From assembly GCA_049514555.1 (NCBI GenBank), contig JBEKUY010000001.1, forward strand, positions 310,001 to 374,000: 64,000 bases of DNA. Reading direction: 5' to 3'. Positions 35,639-44,574 of the stretch are shown here, piece after piece; positions within the stretch are counted from its first letter, which is position 1; each line of letters starts with the position of its first letter. This DNA is from JBEKUY01 sp049514555. GTDB lineage: Bacteria; Acidobacteriota; Terriglobia; Acidiferrales; UBA7541. The notes beneath the pieces were generated by a model. The model was not told the DNA's origin, searched no databases, and saw nothing but the letters and a program-made list of their open reading frames with translations. The position numbers were made by a program, and so were the translations under genes.

Positions 35639-37350
35639 GGCGTCTTCCCTTCCCCCGTCGCTGGCTGCTGGGGGCCCACCGGCTCCGTGATCGTTAGGAT
35701 CTGATCCGCCTTCACCTCATGGAGCGTTTGTATCGTCCCGCTGGGCCAACGGATCGTGAGGGTGTCCACTTCGCTGTGCTGTGCCAACCCGAAATGGGGC
35801 CGCGGATCGTTCTGGGAGAGATAGCCGGTTTGCGGAACATTCTCCACGACCTGGCGCAGGTCGCCCGCAACTGCTTCGATCCGTGCGCCGAATCCGTCGC
35901 GGTTGCTCTTCGTGCCCACCAGCTTGAGCGTCAGCCAGTGGTTCCTAGCATTCCCCGCTGGCGGCTTGGCGTGCAACAAGATCCCCTTGCCTCCAAGAAC
36001 CACGATGAATGCGTCGATGTAGCCGTCGTTGTCGTAATCGGCGAAGCAGGCGCCGCGCCCGACTTTCTTGGTCTGGAAATAGCTCCCCGCCTGAGAGGAA
36101 ACGTCGGTGAACGTCCCATCACCGTTGTTGCGCAAGAGCGAATCCTCCATCGGTACTAGCCAGTGCAAACCGCCATTCACGATGAAAATGTCTTTCCAGC
36201 CATCGTTATCGAAGTCGAAGACACCGTCGCCCCAGGCCACGTACTGCCCCGAAACTTGAGCGACGCCCGCCCGAACGGTTACGTCCGTGAAGTAACCTTC
36301 CTTCCCTGCATTGCGGTACAGCCGGTGATAACGCATGTCGGAGACGAACAGGTCCAGCCAGCCATCGTTGTCGTAGTCGCCAAAAATGGGTCCCATGGAT
36401 GAGGGGGATTCCCCGTTCGCCCCGAAAGCCACGTTCAGATCCAATGCGACGTTGGTGAAGGTCCCATCGTGATTGTTGTGATAGAGGTAGCTCTCCATCT
36501 GATCGTTGGCGATGTAGATGTCCGGCCATCCGTCGTTGTCGTAGTCCCCGACGGTCACCCCCATAGCCCGTCCGGCGGGGTTGGCCACTCCTGCGCGCTC
36601 CGAGACATCCGTAAAAGTTCCATCGCCGTTGTTGTGGAAGAGCCGGTTGGCGTCACCCTCGTAGTCCAGCGGGCCGGGGAAGGCTTCGGCCGTGTAGTAC
36701 GGCTTCCGCGCGTTGGGATCGAACTTCAGGTAGTTCCCGACGAAGAGATCCAACCGGCCGTCGCGGTCGTAATCGACGAACGCCGCGCCGACTCCAAAAT
36801 GATTGTTTTGCACTCCGGCTTTTTCGGTGACGTCGGTGAAGGTTCCGTCACCATTGTTGTGGTACAGGATGGCGGAATTCCAGTTGGTCACGTAAATGTC
36901 TTCGTACCCGTCGTTGTCGTAGTCGCCGACGGTCACACCCATAGCGAAGCCTTTGCCGCCCACCCCAGCCTGGGCAGTCACATCGGTAAAGGTTCCATCG
37001 CCGTTATTTCGGTAGAGATGGTTACTAGCGTTGATGCCATCCGGCTTCGAGTGGTTGGTCACGCCTTCGATGTTGCGTCCGCTTAGTACATACAGGTCGA
37101 GAAGGCCGTCATTGTTGTAGTCGATCCAGGCGCAACCCGAGCCGGTAGCCTCCATAACTGAACTCAGCTGCCGCTCCCCAAATGAGTGTTGGAAATGGAT
37201 GTTAGCCTTTTCAGTAACGTCCTCATAAGTCGGGAGTTTTGCGGGCGCTGGGGTTTGCGAGCCGGCGTTCTGGCAGAAACCGGCGGCGCTGCTCGCCAGC
37301 AGCATTGCCGTCGTCAGGATCGCTTGTAGCTGGAATCTGCGATTCGTCAT
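35635..37350 (-). CDS. Exported CRTAC1-family protein (FG-GAP/VCBS repeats plus ASPIC/UnbV domain)
   Basis: About 571 residues with a signal peptide (FQLQAILTTAMLLASSAAGFCQ). At least seven FG-GAP/VCBS repeats follow, each with a calcium-binding pattern such as YNNDGLLDLYV, YDNDGYEDIYV or YDNDGWPDIYI, alternating with NNGDGTFTDV. The C-terminal ASPIC/UnbV domain shows VENVPQTGYLSQNDPRPHFGL. These integrin-like propellers are numerous in Acidobacteriota; roles in polysaccharide binding or secretion are suspected but unproven. The ATG at 37350 is preferred to upstream in-frame codons because it opens the signal peptide 7 nt after the previous stop. Confidence 0.88.
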   Translation of the reverse strand: MTNRRFQLQAILTTAMLLASSAAGFCQNAGSQTPAPAKLPTYEDVTEKANIHFQHSFGERQLSSVMEATGSGCAWIDYNNDGLLDLYVLSGRNIEGVTNHSKPDGINASNHLYRNNGDGTFTDVTAQAGVGGKGFAMGVTVGDYDNDGYEDIYVTNWNSAILYHNNGDGTFTDVTEKAGVQNNHFGVGAAFVDYDRDGRLDLFVGNYLKFDPNARKPYYTAEAFPGPLDYEGDANRLFHNNGDGTFTDVSERAGVANPAGRAMGVTVGDYDNDGWPDIYIANDQMESYLYHNNHDGTFTNVALDLNVAFGANGESPSSMGPIFGDYDNDGWLDLFVSDMRYHRLYRNAGKEGYFTDVTVRAGVAQVSGQYVAWGDGVFDFDNDGWKDIFIVNGGLHWLVPMEDSLLRNNGDGTFTDVSSQAGSYFQTKKVGRGACFADYDNDGYIDAFIVVLGGKGILLHAKPPAGNARNHWLTLKLVGTKSNRDGFGARIEAVAGDLRQVVENVPQTGYLSQNDPRPHFGLAQHSEVDTLTIRWPSGTIQTLHEVKADQILTITEPVGPQQPATGEGKTP

Positions 37351-37357
37351 CGGTCGC

Positions 37358-38821
37358 TCACGGCTTCGCCGCAGCATCGTCCATGACCCCCAGGCGCGTT
37401 GGCGTGTCAAATCTTCGGAGCGTCAGCGGCCAGTGATTGTCCGGCGCGATGGCCTTGTCTTCGTGGCACCCCGGGCAGCCGCGTTCCTCCCCCGGACGCG
37501 CCCAGACCCAGCTCCGCTGCGCGTGAATTGTCTCGCCGCTTGGATCCAACAACTCGAAACGAACTGGCTGATCGGGTGGAACCGAGACATAAAAGGAACC
37601 ATCCTTCTCTACGGGTGCTTCGCCGAGGGCACTCTCCTGGCCGCTCGCCGGTTCGAGCGCCAGCACCCGGACGCGCGCGACCGGCGTGGAGAACCGTCCC
37701 TTCGGATCGTCCCCGGAGAGATAACTATTCAGGCAGATGAAGTACCCCGCCTTCGCCTCGGGGTTCACCAGGCTCCAGAATCCCCCCGGCACCGGACGCG
37801 CCGTCACCGGCACCGCCTGGATGCTCGAAAACTGCGGATCCCCATAAATTCGTTCGCCGAAAACGCCGCTCTTGAGATCGAACAAATAGAGGTCGAATCT
37901 CCCTGGAACGCCTCGCGACAAAGGTAACCACCGTGAGACGATCAGTGCGTTCCCTGCCGATTGCCGCGACGACCAGGTCAACACCTGCGGCGGACCCAGA
38001 GGCGCGTTGTGCGCGGCGCCGCGCCGGATATGTGCCAGTTCGCCGCCAGCCGCCTTGCTCGCACTCGATCTCTTTACAAACACGATCGAGCCGTCTTCCA
38101 ACTCCTCGGCCTCCGCTCGTATAGCGGGGTGCTCATGCTCGCAGCGGAACGACTCGAGCGCCGTGCCGTCAGGTTTTATGGTGTAGAACTCTCGCGAATC
38201 TGCGGCTCCCTCTCCCGTCCGCAGCGGCCACGGAGCCGACGTGAGTATCAATCCGTTCCTCAGGACCGTTTCCACCTGGAAATCTCCGGGGCCAAACGTG
38301 ATGCGCCGACCGTCGGAACCGTCGCTCTTTGACACCATCAGGTGAGAAGCTGTGCGCCCCTCGTTCGTGCTCGCGGCCGCGTACACGATCTCGTTGTTGG
38401 GCAGATAGGCGGGGCGCAGGCAATCCGCGGGGCAATGGGTGACCTGTCTCTGACCCGACCCATCCGCTTTCATCTCCCAGATCTGCCAACGCTCCCCCAC
38501 CGCCTTCTGCGCCGAGAAGATCACTCTCGCGCCATCGAAGGACAGCTGTGGGTCTCCTACGGCGAAAAGACTGGGTGTCAGGATTGCAGCGGGAGCGGAC
38601 TCGACTCCCGGATGCAGCCGCGCCAGACGGCTGCCTTGTGGAAAACGGTGAAGGAGGTCACCAGCGACAACGATCGGGGATTCGACGAAGATTATGTCTG
38701 GGAGGATCTGCTTGGCAGTTGCCCTCGTTGTGCGCAGGCCACTCTGCGACCTTGCTGAGAGAAAACCACACAGCAGCACGCAAGTTCCGGCCGCAAACAC
38801 ACACACCCGCCGGATCGCCAC
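37358..38821 (-). CDS. Exported HzsA-like PD40 propeller protein with one haem c motif
   Basis: About 487 residues. A signal peptide (RRVCVFAAGTCVLLCGFLSARSQ) is followed by a PD40/TolB-like propeller (GARVIFSAQKAVGERWQIWEM, QRQVTHCPADCLRPAYLPNN). A C-terminal region related to the alpha subunit of hydrazine synthase ends with RGCPGCHEDKA, a single CxxCH haem c motif. The relation to HzsA concerns fold only; there is no sign of the other synthase subunits or of anammox metabolism. Start: GTG at 38821 opening the signal peptide; the frame continues to ATGs at 38878 and 38905. It appears to be first in the cluster, with a CRP-type palindrome upstream. Confidence 0.78.
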   Translation of the reverse strand: MAIRRVCVFAAGTCVLLCGFLSARSQSGLRTTRATAKQILPDIIFVESPIVVAGDLLHRFPQGSRLARLHPGVESAPAAILTPSLFAVGDPQLSFDGARVIFSAQKAVGERWQIWEMKADGSGQRQVTHCPADCLRPAYLPNNEIVYAAASTNEGRTASHLMVSKSDGSDGRRITFGPGDFQVETVLRNGLILTSAPWPLRTGEGAADSREFYTIKPDGTALESFRCEHEHPAIRAEAEELEDGSIVFVKRSSASKAAGGELAHIRRGAAHNAPLGPPQVLTWSSRQSAGNALIVSRWLPLSRGVPGRFDLYLFDLKSGVFGERIYGDPQFSSIQAVPVTARPVPGGFWSLVNPEAKAGYFICLNSYLSGDDPKGRFSTPVARVRVLALEPASGQESALGEAPVEKDGSFYVSVPPDQPVRFELLDPSGETIHAQRSWVWARPGEERGCPGCHEDKAIAPDNHWPLTLRRFDTPTRLGVMDDAAAKP

Positions 38822-38924
38822 ACACCTGCGGCCCAGATTGTCGAACAATGAGCCCCGCCCCAGCTCACCCCACGCCATGGTGCACGATTGCCGGCGTCCG
38901 GGCAATGACAGAAATCACGTGGCT

Positions 38925-38942
38925 ATGTGACGGACGTCACAT
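38925..38942. promoter_or_regulatory. Perfect CRP/FNR-family palindrome
   Basis: ATGTGACGGACGTCACAT reads the same on both strands except for the two central bases. It matches the CRP consensus TGTGA-N6-TCACA exactly. It lies in the roughly 280-nt gap between the Crp/Fnr gene and the HzsA-like gene, about 112 nt upstream of the latter's likely start, where an activator could work. Confidence 0.65.
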
Positions 38943-39101
38943 CGCGGGGCCCGATTCCTTCCCCGCCTTGTCCGGTCGCTTCCGGGTTTGGGCCACACTT
39001 CCAACGGTTCTGCGTCCGACCGGCAACGAATGGGGGAGAGGCCTAGCGAGTCGCCACGGGAGCGCGGCTACCCTGCGGCACTGCGGCAGCGGATCGGCTG
39101 C

Positions 39102-39791
39102 TCATCTTTGTGCCATTCTTTCCAGGCCGGCCCGGTCACGGACCGTCAGACGCCGGCCTCGCGCTTCAATCAACCGTTCACGCCGAAGTGCACTGAACGC
39201 ACGGCTGATGGTCTCAGGCGACAATTCCAGGATTGCGCTGATCTCCTGACGAGAGAACGGCAAAGTCATCGACGAGCTTTTCGGCCCGGGCCCACGATTC
39301 GGAAAGGCCACGGTGAGGAGGAAGGTGGCGACTTTCATGCGCGCGTCCTTGAAACTCATCTCGGTGACTTGTTTGCGGACTTGGCCGACTTCGCTGATCA
39401 GGAAGCGAACCATCCCCAGGGCAATTTCCGGGTCTTGGCGCAGAAAATCGAAAAGATCATTCGGGGACGTGGCGCAGATTTCGCAATCCCGCAAGGTAAC
39501 GGCCGCCACCGCGTACGTCGTCTCGGTGAGCGATTCGAGCCCGAACATCTCGCCGGGGAAGACAACGCGCACGATGCGATCCTTGCCGTTCTCAAGCAAC
39601 TTCACGAGTTTGATCAGACCCGACCGCAGGGCGAAGATGTGCTGCGCTGCGCCACCTTCGAAGTACACGACTTGGTTCTTGCAGTAGCGCCCCAAGCGGA
39701 AAACACAGGTGAGCCGGGAAATCTGATCGCTCGGCAATTTGGCCAAGAGCACACCGCGCAGCAGCGAGCAATTCTCGCATTCACACTTCAT
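39102..39791 (-). CDS. Crp/Fnr family transcription regulator
   Basis: About 229 residues from MKCECENCSLL (ATG at 39791). It has a cyclic-nucleotide-type beta-roll sensor (about 25-125), a long dimer helix and a C-terminal helix-turn-helix. The recognition helix reads LELSPETISRAFSAL: the E..SR pattern is FNR-like, while the Arg of CRP's RETVGR is Pro. Three cysteines crowd the N terminus (C3, C5, C8) and more follow, which could hold an Fe-S cluster or sense redox, but the spacing is not that of E. coli FNR. It is upstream of, and co-directional with, the haem-protein cluster, so it may control it. Confidence 0.88.
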   Translation of the reverse strand: MKCECENCSLLRGVLLAKLPSDQISRLTCVFRLGRYCKNQVVYFEGGAAQHIFALRSGLIKLVKLLENGKDRIVRVVFPGEMFGLESLTETTYAVAAVTLRDCEICATSPNDLFDFLRQDPEIALGMVRFLISEVGQVRKQVTEMSFKDARMKVATFLLTVAFPNRGPGPKSSSMTLPFSRQEISAILELSPETISRAFSALRRERLIEARGRRLTVRDRAGLERMAQR

Positions 39792-40081
39792 ACTGCCCCC
39801 GTTCGGCCCGAAATCCATTCCGACAGAGGACCCGGCGAGACCTCAGCACCCCGAACCTCTGCGGCCGGGCGCGCCGAGCGACACCGCCATTCGCCCCTGT
39901 GATGCCCCGGCTTTGCACCTCTGGCCTGCTTTCCTGCGTCTGTATTCCAAGCTTACCTGAACGCTTCCGCCATGCCAATCCCGGTCTCTGAACTCGTGAA
40001 CTATCGTGAAACCGGGCCTTTGGTCCGTGCGGTTAGGCATGCGACACGGGGTGCTTAGGCCTTCTTGAGGGGACCTGGGCG

Positions 40082-41008
40082 ATGTGGCAGAGTCGAATCG
40101 TGCTCACAGCCCTTGTGTTTCTTTTCGGCCTGGTCATCGGGAGCTTCCTAAACGTATGCATCGTGCGGATTCCCGAGGAGCAATCCATCGTTCGGCCCGG
40201 GTCGCGCTGCCCGCGATGCGGGAAGCCTATCCGTTTCTATGACAACGTACCGGTGGTGAGCTGGCTCCTCTTGCGCGGGCGCTGCCGGGATTGTGCGGCG
40301 CCCATTTCGCCGTGGTATCCGGCCATTGAACTCCTCACCGCTCTCTTCTTCCTCTGGTGCTACCGCACGTTCGGCATTTCGCGGGTGGGATTCAAATGGT
40401 TGTTTTTCGGCTGCCTGCTCATTGTCCTTACCGTCACAGATCTGCGCACGCGGCTGCTGCCCGACGCGGTGACTTGGACCGGCTTCGGAATCGGCCTGGC
40501 ATTCAGCGCCGCCGTTCCTCCCCAAGACGGAATCGCCTGGGAGCTGATCTGGCGCGTTCTGCATCGCCTTGCGCCCTCCCCGGTTGCCGGTCTGGCAGAC
40601 GCACTGATCGGAGCCCTGTTTGGGAGCCTGCTGCTGTGGCTCGCGGGCTGGCTCTACCGCATATGGCGCCGGCGGGAAGGGATGGGCTTCGGCGACGTCA
40701 AAATGATGGCCATGGTCGGAGCCTTTCTCGGGCTGCGCGATACGTTCCTCACCATCCTTGTCGGCACAGTGCTCGGGAGCGTGATCGGGCTCGCAATCAT
40801 CTTCCTGCTCTACGCCGGCGGATGGAAACGCAAGGTTGCCGAACGTGCCAGCCAACGCGGGCTCGGCAGCGTAAACTCCATGCGCTGCGTACTGGCGAGC
40901 CAATATCAATTACCGTTCGGCACGTTCCTGGGCATTGCCGCGCTGCTCGTTACCTTCCTTGGCCCGGTGGCGATGGCTTGGTGGCTCTTACGGACCGGAA
41001 GAGGATAG
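40082..41008 (+). CDS. pilD: Prepilin leader peptidase / N-methyltransferase (PilD)
   Basis: Membrane aspartyl peptidase that cleaves and N-methylates type IV prepilins and type II pseudopilins. The 308 residues have the N-terminal methylase-type zinc site with two CxxC pairs (RCPRCGKP and GRCRDC) and about eight membrane helices. The two catalytic Asp are in TDLRTRLLPD and GFGDVKMM. ATG start at 40082. It is the first gene of a plus-strand group ending in an NtrC-type regulator, suggesting pilus control; pseudopilin-like genes lie at 62.5-64 kb. Confidence 0.93.
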   Translation: MWQSRIVLTALVFLFGLVIGSFLNVCIVRIPEEQSIVRPGSRCPRCGKPIRFYDNVPVVSWLLLRGRCRDCAAPISPWYPAIELLTALFFLWCYRTFGISRVGFKWLFFGCLLIVLTVTDLRTRLLPDAVTWTGFGIGLAFSAAVPPQDGIAWELIWRVLHRLAPSPVAGLADALIGALFGSLLLWLAGWLYRIWRRREGMGFGDVKMMAMVGAFLGLRDTFLTILVGTVLGSVIGLAIIFLLYAGGWKRKVAERASQRGLGSVNSMRCVLASQYQLPFGTFLGIAALLVTFLGPVAMAWWLLRTGRG

Positions 41009-41032
41009 GCAACGCGGGCTGAGGTGCGTGAG

Positions 41033-42394
41033 ATGACGCTGTTGGCCGAAACTGGCGGGACCTGGCCGATCTGGCTGACGGCGATTTGTTTTCTATTGCT
41101 CGTCATGATCGTGGTTTCACTGTTCACCCTCGCACTGCGCAAGTTCGCCCGAACTCATCACGAAGACAATCGAGAGGACGCGCGCGCCCAAAAGGCCGTC
41201 ATGCAGAATCCCTCTGCGTTCATGGCCGCCTCGATGGAGGCCGTCATTCGCAAGCTCAAAGAGCAGGAACGAGAGCTCGAGCGCTTGCATCAAGAGGAGA
41301 GGGAGCGCGCCGAGCAGACCCTGCGTTTGAGTGAGGCGGTCACGCGTCACATGCCCGCCGGGCTTCTCGTGGTGAGCGCGGCCGGGTTGATTATCAGCGC
41401 CAATCCCGCCGCCGAAACTACGCTGGGTCTCCGGGCACTTCCCTTCCGGCGGTACAACGAAGCTCTCGGAGCGGACTCGGAACTCACCAATCTCTTGGGC
41501 CGCTGCTTGAAGGAAGGACTTGTTTTTCGCCGGGGACTGATCCGCCACGTCACTCCCGAGGGCGAGCTCCGCCGCCTCGGCGTCACGATCTCACCGATCG
41601 AACCCGAGACAGCCACGGTCAGCGGCGCCATTTGTCTTCTAAGCGACCTCACCGAACTCACCCTGCTGCAGAAGCAGGTGCAATTGAAGGAGAACCTGGC
41701 TGCTCTCGGTGAGCTTTCGGCAGGCATCGCGCACGAATTCAAGAATGGCCTGGCCACGATTTCGGGCTACGCTCAAATGTTGCGCAGTGAGACGACGCCC
41801 AGCGAGGTCGCCGAGTGCGCCGCCCGCATTCTCGACCAGACGCGGTCCATTACCCACGTGGTGACCGAATTCCTCAAATATGCCCGACCGCTGGAGATGG
41901 CCGACGAGCAGGTGGCTGTCCAGCCCCTCGTCGAACGCGTCGCCGCTGAGGCCGGGGAGACTCAACCGGAGGTCTCCATTTTCATCGACGGCCAGTTCTC
42001 GGATGTCTCCGGCGACGAGGCCCTCCTGCGTCAGGCGCTGCTCAACTTGGTGCGCAACGCGGCGGAAGCAGCCCACAGTGCCCCTGCCGGAGGCCGGGTC
42101 CGCATCCGTGGAATTGTGAACGCCAAGGCCGGGGGCGGCATCCAACAAATCTCCGTGCTCGACAACGGGCCGGGGATTCCTCCCGCCGATCTGCCCAGGA
42201 TTTTCCAGCCGTTTTACACGACGAAGACTCAGGGAACCGGTCTCGGCCTCGCCATCGTGCAGAAAATCATTCTGCAGCATGGGGGAAGCGTCGAAGCGCG
42301 GAACCGCTCACAAGGAGGCGCCGAGTTTATCGTTACGCTACCGGTGAGGCGGCAAGTCGAGGAAACCGTTGAATCCGCCCTCGGCGGCATCTAA
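41033..42394 (+). CDS. PAS-containing sensor histidine kinase (NtrB/PilS type)
   Basis: About 453 residues. One N-terminal membrane helix (WPIWLTAICFLLLVMIVVSLFTLAL) is followed by a coiled coil (about 65-100), a PAS domain (about 100-210) and the HisKA domain with the phospho-acceptor His 234 in SAGIAHEFKNGL. The HATPase domain has NLVRNAAEAA, DNGPGIP and TGLGLAI. The ATG at 41033 has GAGGTG six nt before it. The downstream response regulator is of the sigma54-dependent NtrC class, so this kinase is its likely partner, by analogy with PilS/PilR. Confidence 0.92.
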   Translation: MTLLAETGGTWPIWLTAICFLLLVMIVVSLFTLALRKFARTHHEDNREDARAQKAVMQNPSAFMAASMEAVIRKLKEQERELERLHQEERERAEQTLRLSEAVTRHMPAGLLVVSAAGLIISANPAAETTLGLRALPFRRYNEALGADSELTNLLGRCLKEGLVFRRGLIRHVTPEGELRRLGVTISPIEPETATVSGAICLLSDLTELTLLQKQVQLKENLAALGELSAGIAHEFKNGLATISGYAQMLRSETTPSEVAECAARILDQTRSITHVVTEFLKYARPLEMADEQVAVQPLVERVAAEAGETQPEVSIFIDGQFSDVSGDEALLRQALLNLVRNAAEAAHSAPAGGRVRIRGIVNAKAGGGIQQISVLDNGPGIPPADLPRIFQPFYTTKTQGTGLGLAIVQKIILQHGGSVEARNRSQGGAEFIVTLPVRRQVEETVESALGGI

Positions 42395-42436
42395 CCTAGA
42401 GGGAGCCCAGCTAGGCTTCCCCGCAGGAGGCTATCT

Positions 42437-43027
42437 ATGCGGCTTACGAAAACACTCGCGATTCTGATGATTCTTCCCGGGGCGATGCTCTGCGCCGCCG
42501 TCTCTTTCCCGCAATCCCAACCGCAGGAATCGGTGGCTGATGCGGCGCGGAAGGCCCGGGAACAGAAGAAGGCCGAGCCGAAACCTGCCAAGGTGGTCAC
42601 CAACGACGATTTGGGGTCTTCTCCGAGCGCCACTTCCGGAAGCCAAACGCCCGCGCCGTCAGCGGCAACCTCCACAGAGAACTCAGCAACATCTGAAGGA
42701 CAAGCTGGCGAGCGGTCACGTACCGAGCCTGCTTCTGGCGACAAGAACGAGGAGTACTGGCGCAAGAGGTTTGCGGACGCCCGCGCCGATCTCGCTCGAG
42801 GAGAAAAGGAACTCGATATTTTGCAGCGCGAATGGGAGAGGGACCTGAAGCAGTCCTATACGGATCCGCAAAAGGCCATGCAGGAACAGTACAACCGCAA
42901 AGAGCTGAACGAACATGCCGCAGCGATTGACGCCAAGAAGAAAGAGGTCGAACAACTGAAGCAGAAGATCTCTGACCTCGAAGATGAATTGCGGGCGGCT
43001 GGCGGCGACTCCGGCTGGGCGCGATAG
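42437..43027 (+). CDS. Exported coiled-coil protein of unknown function
   Basis: About 196 residues. A signal peptide (LAILMILPGAMLCAA) precedes a Lys/Ala-rich helix (DAARKAREQKKAEPK), a Ser/Thr/Pro-rich linker (about 60-100) and a C-terminal coiled coil (about 105-190, with NEEYWRKRFADARADLARGE and KKKEVEQLKQKISDLE). I recall similar small periplasmic proteins from Acidobacteriota with no assigned role. It is placed between the kinase and its presumed regulator, with 42 and 112 nt gaps, so it may share their regulation. Confidence 0.72.
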   Translation: MRLTKTLAILMILPGAMLCAAVSFPQSQPQESVADAARKAREQKKAEPKPAKVVTNDDLGSSPSATSGSQTPAPSAATSTENSATSEGQAGERSRTEPASGDKNEEYWRKRFADARADLARGEKELDILQREWERDLKQSYTDPQKAMQEQYNRKELNEHAAAIDAKKKEVEQLKQKISDLEDELRAAGGDSGWAR

Positions 43028-43139
43028 ACCGTCTCCCTCCAGCAGCATCCTTTATTTGTCTTAGGATGGGCGGGATGCCCTTCACTGCACACGGCAGGCC
43101 ATATCCCGCACCGCCCTATCCCATCCATGCTAGAAACGT

Positions 43140-44549
43140 ATGAAGATGGAGCCCCTCCTACTCGTCGAAGATAAGCCTGAGCTCCGCGCCATGATGCGCA
43201 AGGCGCTCGAGCGCATTGGCTACGCCGTGGAGGAAGCCGCTGACGGCTCCGCAGCGATCCACAAGCTCCGCTCTCGGCGCTACCTGCTCATCCTCACCGA
43301 CCTCAAGATGCCCGGGGCTTCCGGCCTCGACGTCCTGCGGGCATCGAAACAGGCTGACGCGAGTATCCCCGTGATTCTGGTCACTGCCTACGGCTCGATT
43401 GAGGAAGCCGTCAACGCCATGAAAGAGGGCGCATTCGACTTCATCCAGAAGCCGGTGGACCTGGATCACCTCCAGATCCTGGTCCGGCGCGCGGCCGACC
43501 AGCAGGACCTTTTGCGCGAGAACCTGCTCTTGCGCGAGGAATACTCGCAACGGTACGGTTTCCCTCGCATCGTCGGCGAGCATCCCTCCTTCCAGGAGAT
43601 CAGCCAGCAAATCCAGCGCGTTGCCGCCACCGATTCCACCGTCCTCTTGTTGGGAGAGAGCGGGACCGGCAAGGAGCTTTTTGCCCGCGCCATTCATCAC
43701 CTCTCGCCGCGGCGGGAGCACCCCTTTGTCGCCCTGAACTGCGCTGCCATCCCCGAAGGGCTGGTCGAAAATGAGCTTTTTGGCCATGAGCGTGGCGCCT
43801 TTACCGGGGCCGGTTCACGAAAGATGGGTAAGATGGAGCTTGCTCGGGATGGCACCCTCTTCCTGGACGAAATCGGCGACCTTTCCCTGGCGACTCAGAG
43901 CAAGCTGCTGCGCGTCCTCGAAGAGAAGCAGTTCGAGCGCGTGGGGGGAACCCAGACCATCGACGTCGATGTCCGCGTCCTTACGGCGACCAACCGCGAC
44001 TTGCATGCTGCTGTTGAACAGAAGACCTTCCGCGAAGACCTTTTCTTCCGCATCGCAACGGTGCCGATCACGATTCCACCCTTGCGCGAACGCGGTCATG
44101 ACGTTGTGCTTCTCGCCGAATACTTCCTGGAAAAATACCGCCTGGAATTCAGCAAGCCGCGCCTCACGTTCACCGCCGAAGCTCGGGAACGCCTCAAGAG
44201 CTATCGCTGGCCGGGAAATGTTCGCGAGCTGCAGAATGCGGTCGAACGCGCCGCGATTCTCTCGGACGAAGAGGCCATCGGCGCTGAGGGTCTCCGGCTC
44301 CCGTCCGCGGGAACGGACCATGTCGCTGTGCCGGCGGGCATGCTCCCGGAGGACTTTCAGTGGGAAGGAACCCTCGAAGAGGTTTCCGGCCGCGCCGCTG
44401 CCCACGTTGAACGGATCCTGATTGCCAATGCCTTGCGCGAAGCGCGCTGGAACAAGACGCGCGCCGCCGAGAAGTTGGGCGTCTCCTTCAAAACACTGCT
44501 TTCGAAAATGCGCCTGCTGGGGCTCGAAACCGAAATTCCCGATCGCTGA
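43140..44549 (+). CDS. Sigma54-dependent response regulator (NtrC/PilR family)
   Basis: About 469 residues. Receiver domain with phospho-acceptor Asp 54 (LILTDLKMPG), AAA+ domain with Walker A GESGTGKE at 172-179 and the sigma54-contact loop GAFTGA at 219-224, and a Fis-type helix-turn-helix at the C terminus (RWNKTRAAEKLGVSFKTLLSKM). Such proteins hydrolyse ATP to open sigma54 promoters. No sigma54 promoter (TGGCACN5TTGCW) was spotted next to it. It should be phosphorylated by the upstream PAS kinase. Confidence 0.94.
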   Translation: MKMEPLLLVEDKPELRAMMRKALERIGYAVEEAADGSAAIHKLRSRRYLLILTDLKMPGASGLDVLRASKQADASIPVILVTAYGSIEEAVNAMKEGAFDFIQKPVDLDHLQILVRRAADQQDLLRENLLLREEYSQRYGFPRIVGEHPSFQEISQQIQRVAATDSTVLLLGESGTGKELFARAIHHLSPRREHPFVALNCAAIPEGLVENELFGHERGAFTGAGSRKMGKMELARDGTLFLDEIGDLSLATQSKLLRVLEEKQFERVGGTQTIDVDVRVLTATNRDLHAAVEQKTFREDLFFRIATVPITIPPLRERGHDVVLLAEYFLEKYRLEFSKPRLTFTAEARERLKSYRWPGNVRELQNAVERAAILSDEEAIGAEGLRLPSAGTDHVAVPAGMLPEDFQWEGTLEEVSGRAAAHVERILIANALREARWNKTRAAEKLGVSFKTLLSKMRLLGLETEIPDR

Positions 44550-44574
44550 GACGTGGCGCCCCCGGGCGCATCCC

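Noticed and set aside
44556..44569. GCGCC-CCCG-GGCGC stem between convergent genes as terminator
   Set aside because: Only 5 bp and no U-run; GC-rich palindromes of this size are frequent by chance here.
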